From Francisella frigiditurris (GTDB taxonomy: Bacteria; Pseudomonadota; Gammaproteobacteria; Francisellales; Francisellaceae): a stretch of DNA of 64,000 nucleotides. The DNA lies in NCBI RefSeq assembly GCF_001880225.1, contig NZ_CP009654.1, positions 496,001 through 560,000 of the forward strand. The letters are read 5' to 3'. Position 1 is the stretch's first letter. Every line of letters starts with the position of its first letter. Under the pieces are notes generated by a model. The model ran no database searches. It was not told the origin of the DNA and was given only the letters and a program-made list of their open reading frames with translations. The position numbers and the translations under genes were made by a program. Shown here in pieces: positions 17,021 to 26,045 of the stretch.

Positions 17021-18017
17021 TTTTTAAGACCATATCTGGAGTTAAGTCCATCATACATTTAAAATGTCCGAGTGGACATACTCTTTTTTTGCAGGGTCTA
17101 CAAACCAAGTTATCAACGAAAAGTTTTATAGCATTTTCACTATCTGGGGGAGCAATGATTTCTGAGGAGCCATAAGTGATAAATGTTGTTTTCCCTAACG
17201 CCCAAGATATATGTGATAGTCCAGAATCGTTTCCTAGACAAAAACTAGTCGTAGCTAATATACTTATAGCCTCTGCCATAGATGTCGTTCCAGTAAAATT
17301 TATTAGATTATTGTTTTTTACATTAATTTCAATCTCTTTCGCTATTTCAATATCGGCAGGACTTCCCAGTATAAAGACAAGGTAGCCATCATTTATTAAG
17401 GCTTTTGCGACTTCAGCATGATATTTTGCGGGCCATTGTTTAGATGGACCATAAGCTGCTCCAGGGCATAATGCGATAGTAGATCTAGAAGTATCTATAT
17501 TAAGCTTTTTGACAACGTTCTCTATATCTTTTTGAGAGGCAACTAATTTTGGTAAAGGAGTATTAGACGGGGTTATATTTTTAGCGAAGGCTAAAGCATT
17601 GTACCTATCAACCATTAAGGGAAAAGCTTTTTTATCTAGCTTTCTATGGTCATTCAGAAGTATGTATCTTTGTTCACCAAGCCAGCCAGTTCTCTTTTTT
17701 ATTCTAGCAAGAAATGGAATTATAGCCGATTTTAAAGAATTAGGTAAGATGATGCATTGATCGTAGCCTTTTTTCTTTATTTCTTTCGCTTCTTTTAGTC
17801 GAGTTTTAAAACTAACTTGTCCATGCTTTAGGTCTAGTACGAATGTTTCATTAACCTCAGGCATAAATTTAGTTAGCTCTAAACATGGCTTAGGACCAGC
17901 GACATCTATAATGCAATCAGGATCATTTTTTTTGAGTGATATAAGTAGAGACTGAGCACCAACCATATCTCCTATCCAATTCGGAGCTATGACTAAGATT
18001 TTCTTAGATTTTAACAT
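16995..18017 (-). CDS. waaF: Glycosyltransferase family 9, WaaF-like heptosyltransferase II
   Basis: This 340-residue GT-9 protein transfers a sugar during LPS core assembly in the cytoplasm. Family features are ILVIAPNWIGDMVGAQSL at the N terminus, CPGAAYGPSKQWPAKYHAEV in the donor-binding half, and LGNDSGLSHISWALGK. The C-terminal cysteine cluster VCRPCKKRVCPLGHFKCM is typical of WaaF. All point to ADP-heptose:LPS heptosyltransferase II. Francisella LPS core is reported to lack heptose, so the true donor may differ. The gene lies three bases after a zinc-finger gene on the same strand and overlaps the zipper lipoprotein gene at its 3' end. Confidence 0.85.
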   Translation of the reverse strand: MLKSKKILVIAPNWIGDMVGAQSLLISLKKNDPDCIIDVAGPKPCLELTKFMPEVNETFVLDLKHGQVSFKTRLKEAKEIKKKGYDQCIILPNSLKSAIIPFLARIKKRTGWLGEQRYILLNDHRKLDKKAFPLMVDRYNALAFAKNITPSNTPLPKLVASQKDIENVVKKLNIDTSRSTIALCPGAAYGPSKQWPAKYHAEVAKALINDGYLVFILGSPADIEIAKEIEINVKNNNLINFTGTTSMAEAISILATTSFCLGNDSGLSHISWALGKTTFITYGSSEIIAPPDSENAIKLFVDNLVCRPCKKRVCPLGHFKCMMDLTPDMVLKTIYQKIQN

Positions 18018-18020
18018 TTT

Positions 18021-18188
18021 TTATTTCTCTACCTTAAAAACGGTTCCGCAGTAGGGACAAGTATTTATATCTTTATCTTTAAGATCAATATAAACTCGCG
18101 GATGAAGATTCCACGCTTCACGATGTTTTGTTGGACAGCTGACACGCTCCCCTTTTTTTACTTTGATTATTCTTTGTTCTTTTTCCAT
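18021..18188 (-). CDS. Small zinc-finger protein (zf-CHCC type)
   Basis: This 55-residue ORF is shorter than usual gene-finding cut-offs. Reading the minus strand from the ATG at 18188 gives a protein with the pattern VSCPT, then HPRVYIDL, then NTCPYCGTVFKV. The Cys18, His29, Cys44, Cys47 spacing matches the CHCC zinc-finger family related to the complex I subunit NDUFS6. The function of the stand-alone bacterial members is unclear; a link to complex I is a guess based on NDUFS6, although a full nuo operon lies 35 kb away. The stop is three bases before the waaF-like ATG, so the two are one operon. Confidence 0.82.
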   Translation of the reverse strand: MEKEQRIIKVKKGERVSCPTKHREAWNLHPRVYIDLKDKDINTCPYCGTVFKVEK

Positions 18189-18227
18189 TATTTAAAGGCT
18201 CAGGATAAGTCGCTTAAATATAATTTG

Positions 18228-18256
18228 ATTATAGCAAAAAACACTTATTTATTTAA
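18228..18256 (-). promoter_or_regulatory. Promoter for the zinc-finger/waaF unit
   Basis: Reading the minus strand, TGC immediately precedes TATAAT (18233-18228), an extended -10. A weak TTAAAT -35 lies 17 bases upstream (18256-18251). The leader before the zinc-finger ATG would be about 33 bases. Confidence 0.5.
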
Positions 18257-18324
18257 TAAAATAGAAAAATCAAGCTCTCAATTGTTATAAAAAGAGTGTA
18301 ATATAAGACTTTAGAAGTCAAAAA

Positions 18325-18349
18325 TAAAGCTTTAACCACGATAGCTTTA
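18325..18349 (+). promoter_or_regulatory. Inverted repeat upstream of the ABC importer
   Basis: TAAAGCT (18325-18331) and AGCTTTA (18343-18349) form a perfect 7-bp inverted repeat with an 11-base loop, ending 15 bases before the permease ATG. There is no T-run, so it is not a terminator. It may be an operator or a 5' leader hairpin. Confidence 0.3.
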
Positions 18350-18364
18350 AAGTGAGAAAAGTTT

Positions 18365-20164
18365 ATGAAAAAGATATTCTATAATAATGTAACTAGTAAA
18401 GTTACTCGCACTAAATGGGATTTATTTGCTATTTTGGTTGTGTTACTTCTAATATCAGTAATAGCCTGGACAACAAATGGTTTAGGCGGAAGTATAGATT
18501 ATAAAGATCAAACTAGCGTACAACAGTATTCAGAAATTTCTTTAAGTTTGTATCATTTACCATATTATGCTGCTGAAACGACAATGAGGATGTTTATTGC
18601 ATTAGGATTTTCATTGTTTTTAACTTTCATTTTTGGCGCATGGGCTGCTAAAAGTAAGCGAGCTGAAAGCATACTTATCCCAATAGTAGATATATTACAG
18701 TCGATTCCTATACTAGGTTTTTTAGCGATAACAATAACAGGTTTTTTGTTACTTTTTCCTCATTCTCTATGGGGTGCTCAGGCAGCTGTTATATTTGGAA
18801 TAATAACGGCACAAGTTTGGAACATGATTCTAAGCTTTTATCAGTCACTGAAGACTATTCCTAAAGAATTAAAAGAAGCTGCAGATATGTATCAGTTATC
18901 AGCGTGGCAAAAATTTTGGAAGTTGGAAGTTCCTTTTTCTATGCCTGGACTTATATGGAATACTATGATGTCAATGTCTGCAAGCTGGTTCATGATAGTC
19001 GCATCAGAAAGTATAGTCGTTAATTTTGGTGCGGCGATGTCAGTTAATGTGAATCTTCCTGGAATAGGATCATTTATTGACGCAGCAAATAGTAATAAAG
19101 ATTTTTTAGCAGTTGGCATGGCTATTTTGACAATGCTAATTGTTATTGTACTTTATGATCAGCTTTTGTTTAGGCCTTTAGTAGCATGGTCAGAAAAATT
19201 TGGTCTTAGTGAAAATCAATCAGAGGTTTATTCAGACTCTTGGTTTTTAAAAGCATTACAAAAGTCGGTTCTAGTTAGGTTTTTTAATAATTTTTTAAAT
19301 ACTTTGGCTAGTAGAATAGTAAATATTAAGGCTTTTAAAAAGGATTTGAAAAAATCTTTTGATCAGCAAAAACACCAAAAAACTGAGATAAAAGAAACTG
19401 TTTTCCAAAGAATTATCTGGCAAATTGCTTTATGGGTTGTGATAGTTGCACTTTGTTTTTTTGCTTATCAAACAATATATGGTGGTGATAGTAGTATTGG
19501 TTTAGAAGAAACCGTAAAAGTTTTTTATTATGGGCTTTTAACTGGTTTAAGAGTAGCTGCACTTATCTTGATTACATCAGTTATTTGGGTGCCTATTGGT
19601 ATATGGATTGGTATGAGACCTAGAATTGCTCAAAAAGTTCAGCCATATGCTCAAATGGCTGCAGCATTTCCAGTTAATGTTTTATATGGAGTATGCGGAA
19701 CAGTTGTAATTGCATTTAACCTGAATTTTAATATTTGGTGTATTGTTTTAATGGCTCTGGGGACACAGTGGTACATTTTATTTAATGTAATTGCTGGAGC
19801 TTCAGCAATACCTAATGAACTTAAGTTAGCTGCTAAAAATATGCAATTAAAGGGAGTTATAAAATGGTCTAAATATTTATTTCCTTCAATTATGCCTTTC
19901 TATGTAACGGGAGCTATCACAGCTGCAGGTGGAGCATGGAATGCTAGTATTGTATGTGAATACATTAATTGGGGTACGGATTCAACTATACAAGCTTCGG
20001 GAATAGGGGCTTATATAGCACAACAATATAATTTGGCGGGAGATCATACGGCCAATGTTTTATTAGGTGTTATAGTTATGTGCATTCTAGTAGTGCTTTC
20101 AAATAAGCTTTTCTGGAGAAAATTATATAATTATGCAGAAAATCGTTTCAGTATGAATATGTAA
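18365..20164 (+). CDS. ABC transporter permease, two fused NitT/TauT-type domains
   Basis: This 599-residue inner-membrane protein contains two permease domains in one chain, roughly residues 60-280 and 360-590, joined by a charged linker near residues 285-350. Each half has its own EAA-like loop for the ATPase: ELKEAADMYQLSAWQKFWKL in the first and ELKLAAKNMQLKGVIKWSKY in the second. This is the BPD_transp_1 fold of nitrate/sulfonate/taurine/bicarbonate importers. The fused form would work with a homodimer of the ATPase encoded 22 bases downstream. No periplasmic binding protein gene is adjacent. The substrate is unknown. Confidence 0.85.
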   Translation: MKKIFYNNVTSKVTRTKWDLFAILVVLLLISVIAWTTNGLGGSIDYKDQTSVQQYSEISLSLYHLPYYAAETTMRMFIALGFSLFLTFIFGAWAAKSKRAESILIPIVDILQSIPILGFLAITITGFLLLFPHSLWGAQAAVIFGIITAQVWNMILSFYQSLKTIPKELKEAADMYQLSAWQKFWKLEVPFSMPGLIWNTMMSMSASWFMIVASESIVVNFGAAMSVNVNLPGIGSFIDAANSNKDFLAVGMAILTMLIVIVLYDQLLFRPLVAWSEKFGLSENQSEVYSDSWFLKALQKSVLVRFFNNFLNTLASRIVNIKAFKKDLKKSFDQQKHQKTEIKETVFQRIIWQIALWVVIVALCFFAYQTIYGGDSSIGLEETVKVFYYGLLTGLRVAALILITSVIWVPIGIWIGMRPRIAQKVQPYAQMAAAFPVNVLYGVCGTVVIAFNLNFNIWCIVLMALGTQWYILFNVIAGASAIPNELKLAAKNMQLKGVIKWSKYLFPSIMPFYVTGAITAAGGAWNASIVCEYINWGTDSTIQASGIGAYIAQQYNLAGDHTANVLLGVIVMCILVVLSNKLFWRKLYNYAENRFSMNM

Positions 20165-20186
20165 GGTAAAAGGGAGAAACGAGAAT

Positions 20187-21503
20187 ATGTCAAAAGAGAT
20201 TATAAAAGTAGAGAAAGTTTCAAAATCATTTCAAATTAAGGGTGAGCAACCTTTAAAAGTTTTAGACACTGTTGATTTTACCTTGCATGAAGGAGAAATA
20301 GTTGCTCTTTTAGGTAAATCAGGTTCGGGTAAGTCAACTTTGCTGAGAATTATCGCAGGGCTTATGGATGCAACAGATGGTAAAGTTACTTATCGTGGAA
20401 AGAAAGTTAGTGCACCAGTTCCGGATATTTCTATGGTCTTCCAAAGCTTTGCTCTTATGCCGTGGCTTACGGTCATGCAAAATGTGGAGCTAGGATTAGA
20501 GGCAAGAAAAGTTAGTGCTCAGGAAAGAAAAATTAGAGTTTTAAAAGCAATTGATATGGTTGGTTTAGACGGTTTTGAAAATGCTTATCCTAAAGAGCTT
20601 TCAGGAGGTATGAGGCAGCGTGTAGGTTTTGCAAGAGCACTTGTTTTAGAGCCAGATGTTCTTTTAATGGATGAACCTTTCTCTGCTCTTGATATCCTTA
20701 CAGCTGAAAACTTAAGAGAGGACTTGCTTGATTTGTGGCAAAAGAATGAGAGTATGAAAGGTATTTTATATGTGACTCATAGTATTGAAGAAGCTGTCCT
20801 TACTGCCGATAGAATTATTATCTTTGGAAGTAATCCAGGATTTATTCGCGGAGAGCTTAAAATTAGACTTCCTCACCCAAGAACAAGCCAAGATCCAGCA
20901 ATTGCTGATTTGATAGATGAAGTTTATCGTATGATGACAACGGCTCAAACTAAAGAGCTTGCTGAAAGAATGAATAAGAAAACAGCAATGACTATAGGCT
21001 ATAGAATCCCAGATGTTGATATTTCAGAAATGAATGGTTTATTGGATGAGATGTATGATATTAAGGATGCAGAAGCTATTGATTTGCCACAACTTGCAGA
21101 TGAACTTCATTTAGATATTAATGATTTATTCCCTATCATAGAAATATTATCAATTTTAAGATTTGCCGAAGTATCAGAAGGTGATATTAAGATGACAGCA
21201 TTAGGACGTAAATTTATTGATGGAGAGATTGAAGAGAGAAAATTTATTTTCGGTAGATTATTTTTGAAATATATTCCTTTGGCAAGACATGTTGTTAAGG
21301 TGTTAAAAGAAAGAGAATCTCATACTGCACCAAAATCAAGATTTTTAGCAGAACTTGATGATCATTTTCCAACTGAAGTTGCTGAAAGAGTTTTTGATAC
21401 ATTTATTGATTGGGCTCGTTATGCGGAGCTTATCAATTATGATTCAAATACGGGAACTTTATCTTTAGATGATAATGCTTTTGAATATATTAAGAAGATG
21501 TAA
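20187..21503 (+). CDS. ABC transporter ATPase with C-terminal AAA-associated domain
   Basis: This 438-residue protein starts with a NitT/TauT-class ATPase. Walker A is LLGKSGSGKSTLLRI, the signature LSGGMRQRVGFARAL, Walker B VLLMDEPFSALD, and the switch His is in YVTHSIEEA. Residues about 285-438 form an extra domain of the AAA-associated type, seen in some nitrate/sulfonate importer ATPases. It begins near DISEMNGLLDEMYD and has a winged-helix-like pattern. The extension probably senses a signal and gates transport; this is inference. It forms a two-gene operon with the fused permease. AAGGGAG precedes the ATG. Confidence 0.87.
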   Translation: MSKEIIKVEKVSKSFQIKGEQPLKVLDTVDFTLHEGEIVALLGKSGSGKSTLLRIIAGLMDATDGKVTYRGKKVSAPVPDISMVFQSFALMPWLTVMQNVELGLEARKVSAQERKIRVLKAIDMVGLDGFENAYPKELSGGMRQRVGFARALVLEPDVLLMDEPFSALDILTAENLREDLLDLWQKNESMKGILYVTHSIEEAVLTADRIIIFGSNPGFIRGELKIRLPHPRTSQDPAIADLIDEVYRMMTTAQTKELAERMNKKTAMTIGYRIPDVDISEMNGLLDEMYDIKDAEAIDLPQLADELHLDINDLFPIIEILSILRFAEVSEGDIKMTALGRKFIDGEIEERKFIFGRLFLKYIPLARHVVKVLKERESHTAPKSRFLAELDDHFPTEVAERVFDTFIDWARYAELINYDSNTGTLSLDDNAFEYIKKM

Positions 21504-21504
21504 G

Positions 21505-22098
21505 TTAAAAGGTGCTCATTTTTGAATTTTTATAAATATCATATTTTTTAGTTAGTTTATTTATATTGTCAGATACTAATTTATATTCTTGGTCATCAAA
21601 AGTCTTATTTTCTTTAATTTTCTCTAAAGCTTTAATTGTGTCAATATCTTCACTAGTTGTTAAATTATATATAGCTAATTGATCTGCGGCACTAGCAATA
21701 TATAGAGCTTGATTTTCATCGTTTACAACATATACTGCATCAAGATAGTAGTAGCCATCATCGTTGTTAAGCCAACCACCAGCATAAACTTGTTCTTTGG
21801 ATAAGCTCTCGATTATTTCTAAATTTCTAATATATTCTTTTAGATGTTTACTATCTATTTGTGAATATTTTATTTTAATTTCAGCATCTTTGATTGGTGC
21901 AACAACATAACCCTTTGATGGAGCTTCTTGTGTGTATGGGTTGAGAGTAAAGCCATCGGGATGCTTTTTAATATATTCAGCAAGTAGATTTGTATCCTCA
22001 TAATCAATATGTGTTTTTGTAAAATTTACTTCTGCAAATAAGGGAGTATAAACAGCAAAAATAGATAATATTAGTAACCTAAAAAGAAGCTTTTTCAT
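21505..22098 (-). CDS. Exported protein of unknown function
   Basis: This 197-residue protein begins with a standard signal peptide: MKKLLFRLL, then a hydrophobic core, with likely cleavage after LFA near residue 22. The mature part is rich in Lys, Asp and Tyr, with YYYLDAVYVVNDENQALYIA as a hydrophobic strand pair and a helical C terminus. It should be periplasmic. No family is recognised. It converges on the ABC ATPase gene with a one-base gap. A periplasmic protein next to an importer without a binding protein is tempting, but it does not look like a substrate-binding fold and lies on the other strand. Confidence 0.6.
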   Translation of the reverse strand: MKKLLFRLLILSIFAVYTPLFAEVNFTKTHIDYEDTNLLAEYIKKHPDGFTLNPYTQEAPSKGYVVAPIKDAEIKIKYSQIDSKHLKEYIRNLEIIESLSKEQVYAGGWLNNDDGYYYLDAVYVVNDENQALYIASAADQLAIYNLTTSEDIDTIKALEKIKENKTFDDQEYKLVSDNINKLTKKYDIYKNSKMSTF

Positions 22099-22222
22099 TA
22101 TGGAACTTATCTAATGGGATCAATTTTAGAATTTTAAACTAAATATTGGTAAAATCTAGTCTGTTACAAATTTTTCATGTAAGCTTTGTATAAGTTTTTT
22201 AAAATTAAAAGAGGAAATAATA

Positions 22223-22687
22223 ATGGCTAAAGGAACAGTTAATAAGGTTATATTGTTAGGTAGACTTGGTACAAATCCTGAGGTTAGAGTTACTCAAAAT
22301 GGAACTTCAGTTGCTACATTAAGTTTGGCAACTAATGATGGAATTGGAGATAATATAACTACTGAGTGGCATAGAGTAGTTGTTTTTGGTAAGTCTGCAG
22401 AGGCAATTCAAAAATATGCTACTAAAGGGTCTCAACTCTTCGTAGAAGGTAGGCTTAGAACCAATAAATGGCAAGATAAGAATGGAAATCCACAATATAC
22501 AACAGAAGTTGTTGCTAGTAATTTTCAATTTGTAGGCGGTGGTAATTCATCTGGTGGGGACTCTGGTTTCCAAAGTAATCAACCCGCGCAAAATAATAAT
22601 TTTAACCAGCAACGTCCTCAACAGAATAATGTACCAGATTTTGCAGAAATAAATTCTACTAGTTTTGATGATGACATCCCATTCTAG
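22223..22687 (+). CDS. ssb: Single-stranded DNA-binding protein
   Basis: This 154-residue SSB has the N-terminal OB fold opening with VNKVILLGRLGTNPEVR and containing TEWHRVVVFGKSAE and LFVEGRLRTNKWQDKNG. A Gly/Asn/Gln-rich linker follows. The acidic C-terminal tip is DDDIPF, the partner-binding peptide used by repair and replication proteins. It binds ssDNA as a tetramer. GAGGAAATAATA precedes the ATG. Its last codons overlap the promoter of ackA. Confidence 0.96.
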   Translation: MAKGTVNKVILLGRLGTNPEVRVTQNGTSVATLSLATNDGIGDNITTEWHRVVVFGKSAEAIQKYATKGSQLFVEGRLRTNKWQDKNGNPQYTTEVVASNFQFVGGGNSSGGDSGFQSNQPAQNNNFNQQRPQQNNVPDFAEINSTSFDDDIPF

Positions 22688-22693
22688 TATAAT
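22665..22693 (+). promoter_or_regulatory. Sigma70-type promoter for ackA-pta
   Basis: TTGATG (22665-22670), a 17-base spacer and a perfect TATAAT (22688-22693) overlap the end of ssb. Transcription would start near 22700, about 29 bases before the ackA ATG. Confidence 0.6.
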
Positions 22694-22728
22694 ACTTTCT
22701 AGATAAAATATTCTTCAAGGAATCGCAC

Positions 22729-23886
22729 ATGAGTAATGTGTTAGTATTAAACTGTGGTAGTTCTTCAGTTAAATTTGCCCTTATAAATCCTTTGAAAAAT
22801 CAGACAGCTTTTAGTGGGTTGGCTGAAAATATTTCTCAAAAAAATTGTAAAGTTAGCTTTAAAGCAAATAAAAAAATTGAGATTGCTATAGAAAATGGTA
22901 AATATGAGGATGTTTTTTCACAAATAAAAGCTTATATGCAAGATAATGGTTATTTAAGTACTGTTTCGGCTGTTGGACATAGAGTTGTACATGGTGGGCA
23001 ATATTTTGATAGTTCTGTGTTAATTACGGAAAATGTTATTGAAAAAATTAAGAAATGTATTACTCTAGCACCTTTACACAATCCAGCAAATGTGGATGGT
23101 ATAGAATATTGTGAGAGAATTTTTCCAAAACTACCTCAAGTTGCTGTATTTGATACAGCATTTCATCAAACTATAGAGAAATATGTTGCAGAGTATGCAA
23201 TTCCCAGAGAATTAACTGATAAGTATCATATAAGAAAGTATGGTTTTCATGGTACTTCACATAACTATGTTTCTAAACAAGCAGCAAAGCTTTTAAATAA
23301 AGAGAGAGGAAATTTTATAGTTGCTCATCTAGGTAATGGATGTAGCTTATCTGCTATTGTTGATGGGAAAAGTGTAGATACTAGTATGGGGTTTACCCCT
23401 CTAGATGGTCTTATAATGGGAACTCGTTCGGGTTCAATAGATGCTGGAATATTTAGTTTTTTAGCAAAAAATCTTGGCTGGAATGTTGAGAAAATTTCTA
23501 GTGTTTTAAATAAAGAAAGTGGTTTGTTAGGTATATGTGGTCATAATGATATGAGAGAAATTCGTGAGTTAGCGGCAAAGGGGCATACTGATGCTAGCCT
23601 TGCTATTAAAATGTTCTCTCAAAGAGTAGCCAAGTTTGTCGCAAGTTATATGATTTATTTTGATACTTTAGATGCATTAGTCTTTACAGGCGGTATAGGT
23701 GAAAACGCTAATACAATTAGAAAGAACATAGTTGATAAACTATCAAATATTGGATTTGAGATAGATTCTGCTAAAAATGATGCTAAAGATCAAATTTATA
23801 TAAATAGTGATAGAAGTCATAAAATAATGGTTGTGCCAACTAATGAGGAGTTGATGATAGCAAAAGATACATTGCAATTAGTTTAA
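22729..23886 (+). CDS. ackA: Acetate kinase
   Basis: AckA interconverts acetate + ATP and acetyl phosphate + ADP. The 385-residue protein shows the ASKHA-fold motifs: VLVLNCGSSSVKFALI, VGHRVVHGG, FDTAFHQTI, KYGFHGTSHNYVS, HLGNGCSLSAI and FTGGIGENANTIRKN. Length is slightly under the E. coli enzyme (400). It is the first gene of the ackA-pta pair, with its own promoter overlapping the 3' end of ssb. The pair allows substrate-level phosphorylation and sets acetyl-phosphate levels. Confidence 0.95.
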   Translation: MSNVLVLNCGSSSVKFALINPLKNQTAFSGLAENISQKNCKVSFKANKKIEIAIENGKYEDVFSQIKAYMQDNGYLSTVSAVGHRVVHGGQYFDSSVLITENVIEKIKKCITLAPLHNPANVDGIEYCERIFPKLPQVAVFDTAFHQTIEKYVAEYAIPRELTDKYHIRKYGFHGTSHNYVSKQAAKLLNKERGNFIVAHLGNGCSLSAIVDGKSVDTSMGFTPLDGLIMGTRSGSIDAGIFSFLAKNLGWNVEKISSVLNKESGLLGICGHNDMREIRELAAKGHTDASLAIKMFSQRVAKFVASYMIYFDTLDALVFTGGIGENANTIRKNIVDKLSNIGFEIDSAKNDAKDQIYINSDRSHKIMVVPTNEELMIAKDTLQLV

Positions 23887-23922
23887 CAGTTTAGTTCTTA
23901 AAAAATCTGGAATCTTAATAAT

Positions 23923-26028
23923 ATGAATACACCAATTTTTATTTTACCATCATCTAAATTCACAGGCTTAAGAATGTTGGCAAGCAGTATTGCTTATGCA
24001 CTTCAACAAAAAGGTCTAAAGATAAAAACCTTTCACCCTGTTTTTGATATGGATATGACCATTGAAGAGATAGAGAAATATTTATTAAATGATAGAGTTA
24101 AAGATTATGTTGAATTGGTTTTACAAAAATTTTATGAGAAAGCTCAAGGTTATGATTTTGCAATAGTGTGTGGGTTATTTAGACAAACTGACTACACACA
24201 TAAGCTATATTCCTTAAATGGTAGTTTATTTGAGTTAAATAGAGAGCTGATTAAGGCATTATCAGCAAAAGTAATAATTTCATCTTATCATGGCAACAAG
24301 ACCTTACAAGATATTAACGATGAAATGGAATATAAATATAGAACTTTACCTAAAAAAATAGAAGTGCTAGGAGCTATTATAACTAAGGTAAATGCTCCTT
24401 ATGATGAGGATGGACATATCGGTTTTAGTTTGACTGATGAAGAAACTAGAGAATCAAGCGGGACAGTAAGAATAAGTCCTGAAGAGGTAAGTAGGCTATC
24501 AATATTTTCAAAACCAGATGGGATAAGATTTCTTGGTTGTGTTGATTGGTCAAAAGAGAAGACTTATCCTAGGATATTGGATATCAAAAACAGATTAAAG
24601 TTAGAGCTTATTACAGATGTAACTTTAGACACAAGAGTTCATAGAGTGACTATGTGTTCTCGAAATATAGAGAATTTTATAGAAGATTTGGAACCAAATA
24701 CAATGGTCATAACTTCTGCTGATAGATCTGATATATTGATGGCAGTTTGTTTAGCTGCTCATAAAGGTATGAAAATAGCTGGGATAGTTTTAACTGTAGG
24801 AAAGCGACTTAATGATGATGTTAAAAGGCTATGCTTAGAAATTGCTGAGAAGAGTGGATTAGCTATACTTACTACAGAAAATAGAAGTACTAGTACTATT
24901 GTTAAAATAACAGAATTAGATTTCATGGGTATTCCTAAAGATGATTTTGAAAGAATCCAAAGAGTTAAAGATTCGATAATAGCCAGTGTTAATATTAAAG
25001 AGATATTAAAAGAAATAACGAAAGATTCTATAGCAAAAAATAGAATCATGTCACCGCCAGCATTTAGGTATCATTTGTTGAAAATGGCACAAAAAGCTAA
25101 GAAAAGAATAGTATTGCCAGAAAGTTATGAGCCTAGAACTTTGCAGGCAGTTAAAAACTGTTATGAACAAGGTATAGCTGATTGCGTGCTTATTGGAGAT
25201 AAAACTAAAATTAATGAGGTTGCTCATTTAAATGGTTTTTCTTTGCCGGAAGGTATAACAGTAATAGAAATAGATGAAGCTTCAGAAAAAAGATATTTAA
25301 AAACGCTACTAGATTTAAGAAAACATAAGGGACTATCTGAAAATATTGCTAAAGATGCGATAAAAAATCCAATAATTTTAGCAACAATTATGCTTTACCT
25401 TGGAGAGGTTGATGGTCTTGTTTCTGGTGCGGAACATACAACTGCAGATGTTTTAAGACCTGCGTTGCAATTAGTTAAAACAAGACCAGGAATTTCGCTG
25501 GTTTCATCTGTGTTCTTTATGTGTATGCCAGAAGAGGTTATTGTTTTTGCAGATTGTGCTGTAAACCAAGACCCTACAGCAGAGCAGCTTGTTGAAATTG
25601 CCATACAAAGTGCAGAATCTGCTCAAAAGTTTAGTATTGAGCCACGAATAGCGATGATAAGCTATAGTACAGGAACATCTGGTTCTGGAGAGCAGGTGGA
25701 AAAAGTTCGCAAGGCAACTGAAATGCTGAAAAATAGACAGCCAGAGTTACTAGTTGATGGGCCTTTGCAATATGATGCTGCAATGATAGAGAGTGTAGCT
25801 AAGAAAAAAGCTCCAGGTAGTCCTGTGGCAGGTAAAGCAACAGTTTTAATATTTCCTGATTTAAATACTGGAAATACTGTTTATAAAGCCGTTCAAAGAA
25901 GTGCGAATGTTTTAAGTATCGGACCAGTTCTTCAAGGTATAAATAAGCCAGTAAATGATCTATCTAGAGGCGCAACTGTAGATGATATTACATATACAAT
26001 AGCTATAACAGCTATTCAGGCAATATAA
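23923..26028 (+). CDS. pta: Phosphate acetyltransferase (long form)
   Basis: This 701-residue enzyme converts acetyl-CoA and phosphate to acetyl phosphate. It is the long enteric-type Pta. There is an N-terminal P-loop-fold domain at about residues 1-190 and a central DRTGG-type domain at about 215-330. The catalytic PTA_PTB domain runs from about 375 to the end, with SGAEHTTADVLRPALQLVKT and MISYSTGTSGSGEQVEKVR. The classical P-loop motif is degenerate at the N terminus (ILPSSKFTGLRML), as in other Pta proteins. It follows ackA by 36 bases and converges on ripA with a 17-base gap and no obvious terminator. Confidence 0.94.
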   Translation: MNTPIFILPSSKFTGLRMLASSIAYALQQKGLKIKTFHPVFDMDMTIEEIEKYLLNDRVKDYVELVLQKFYEKAQGYDFAIVCGLFRQTDYTHKLYSLNGSLFELNRELIKALSAKVIISSYHGNKTLQDINDEMEYKYRTLPKKIEVLGAIITKVNAPYDEDGHIGFSLTDEETRESSGTVRISPEEVSRLSIFSKPDGIRFLGCVDWSKEKTYPRILDIKNRLKLELITDVTLDTRVHRVTMCSRNIENFIEDLEPNTMVITSADRSDILMAVCLAAHKGMKIAGIVLTVGKRLNDDVKRLCLEIAEKSGLAILTTENRSTSTIVKITELDFMGIPKDDFERIQRVKDSIIASVNIKEILKEITKDSIAKNRIMSPPAFRYHLLKMAQKAKKRIVLPESYEPRTLQAVKNCYEQGIADCVLIGDKTKINEVAHLNGFSLPEGITVIEIDEASEKRYLKTLLDLRKHKGLSENIAKDAIKNPIILATIMLYLGEVDGLVSGAEHTTADVLRPALQLVKTRPGISLVSSVFFMCMPEEVIVFADCAVNQDPTAEQLVEIAIQSAESAQKFSIEPRIAMISYSTGTSGSGEQVEKVRKATEMLKNRQPELLVDGPLQYDAAMIESVAKKKAPGSPVAGKATVLIFPDLNTGNTVYKAVQRSANVLSIGPVLQGINKPVNDLSRGATVDDITYTIAITAIQAI

Positions 26029-26045
26029 ATTAGAGAAAAATTTAT

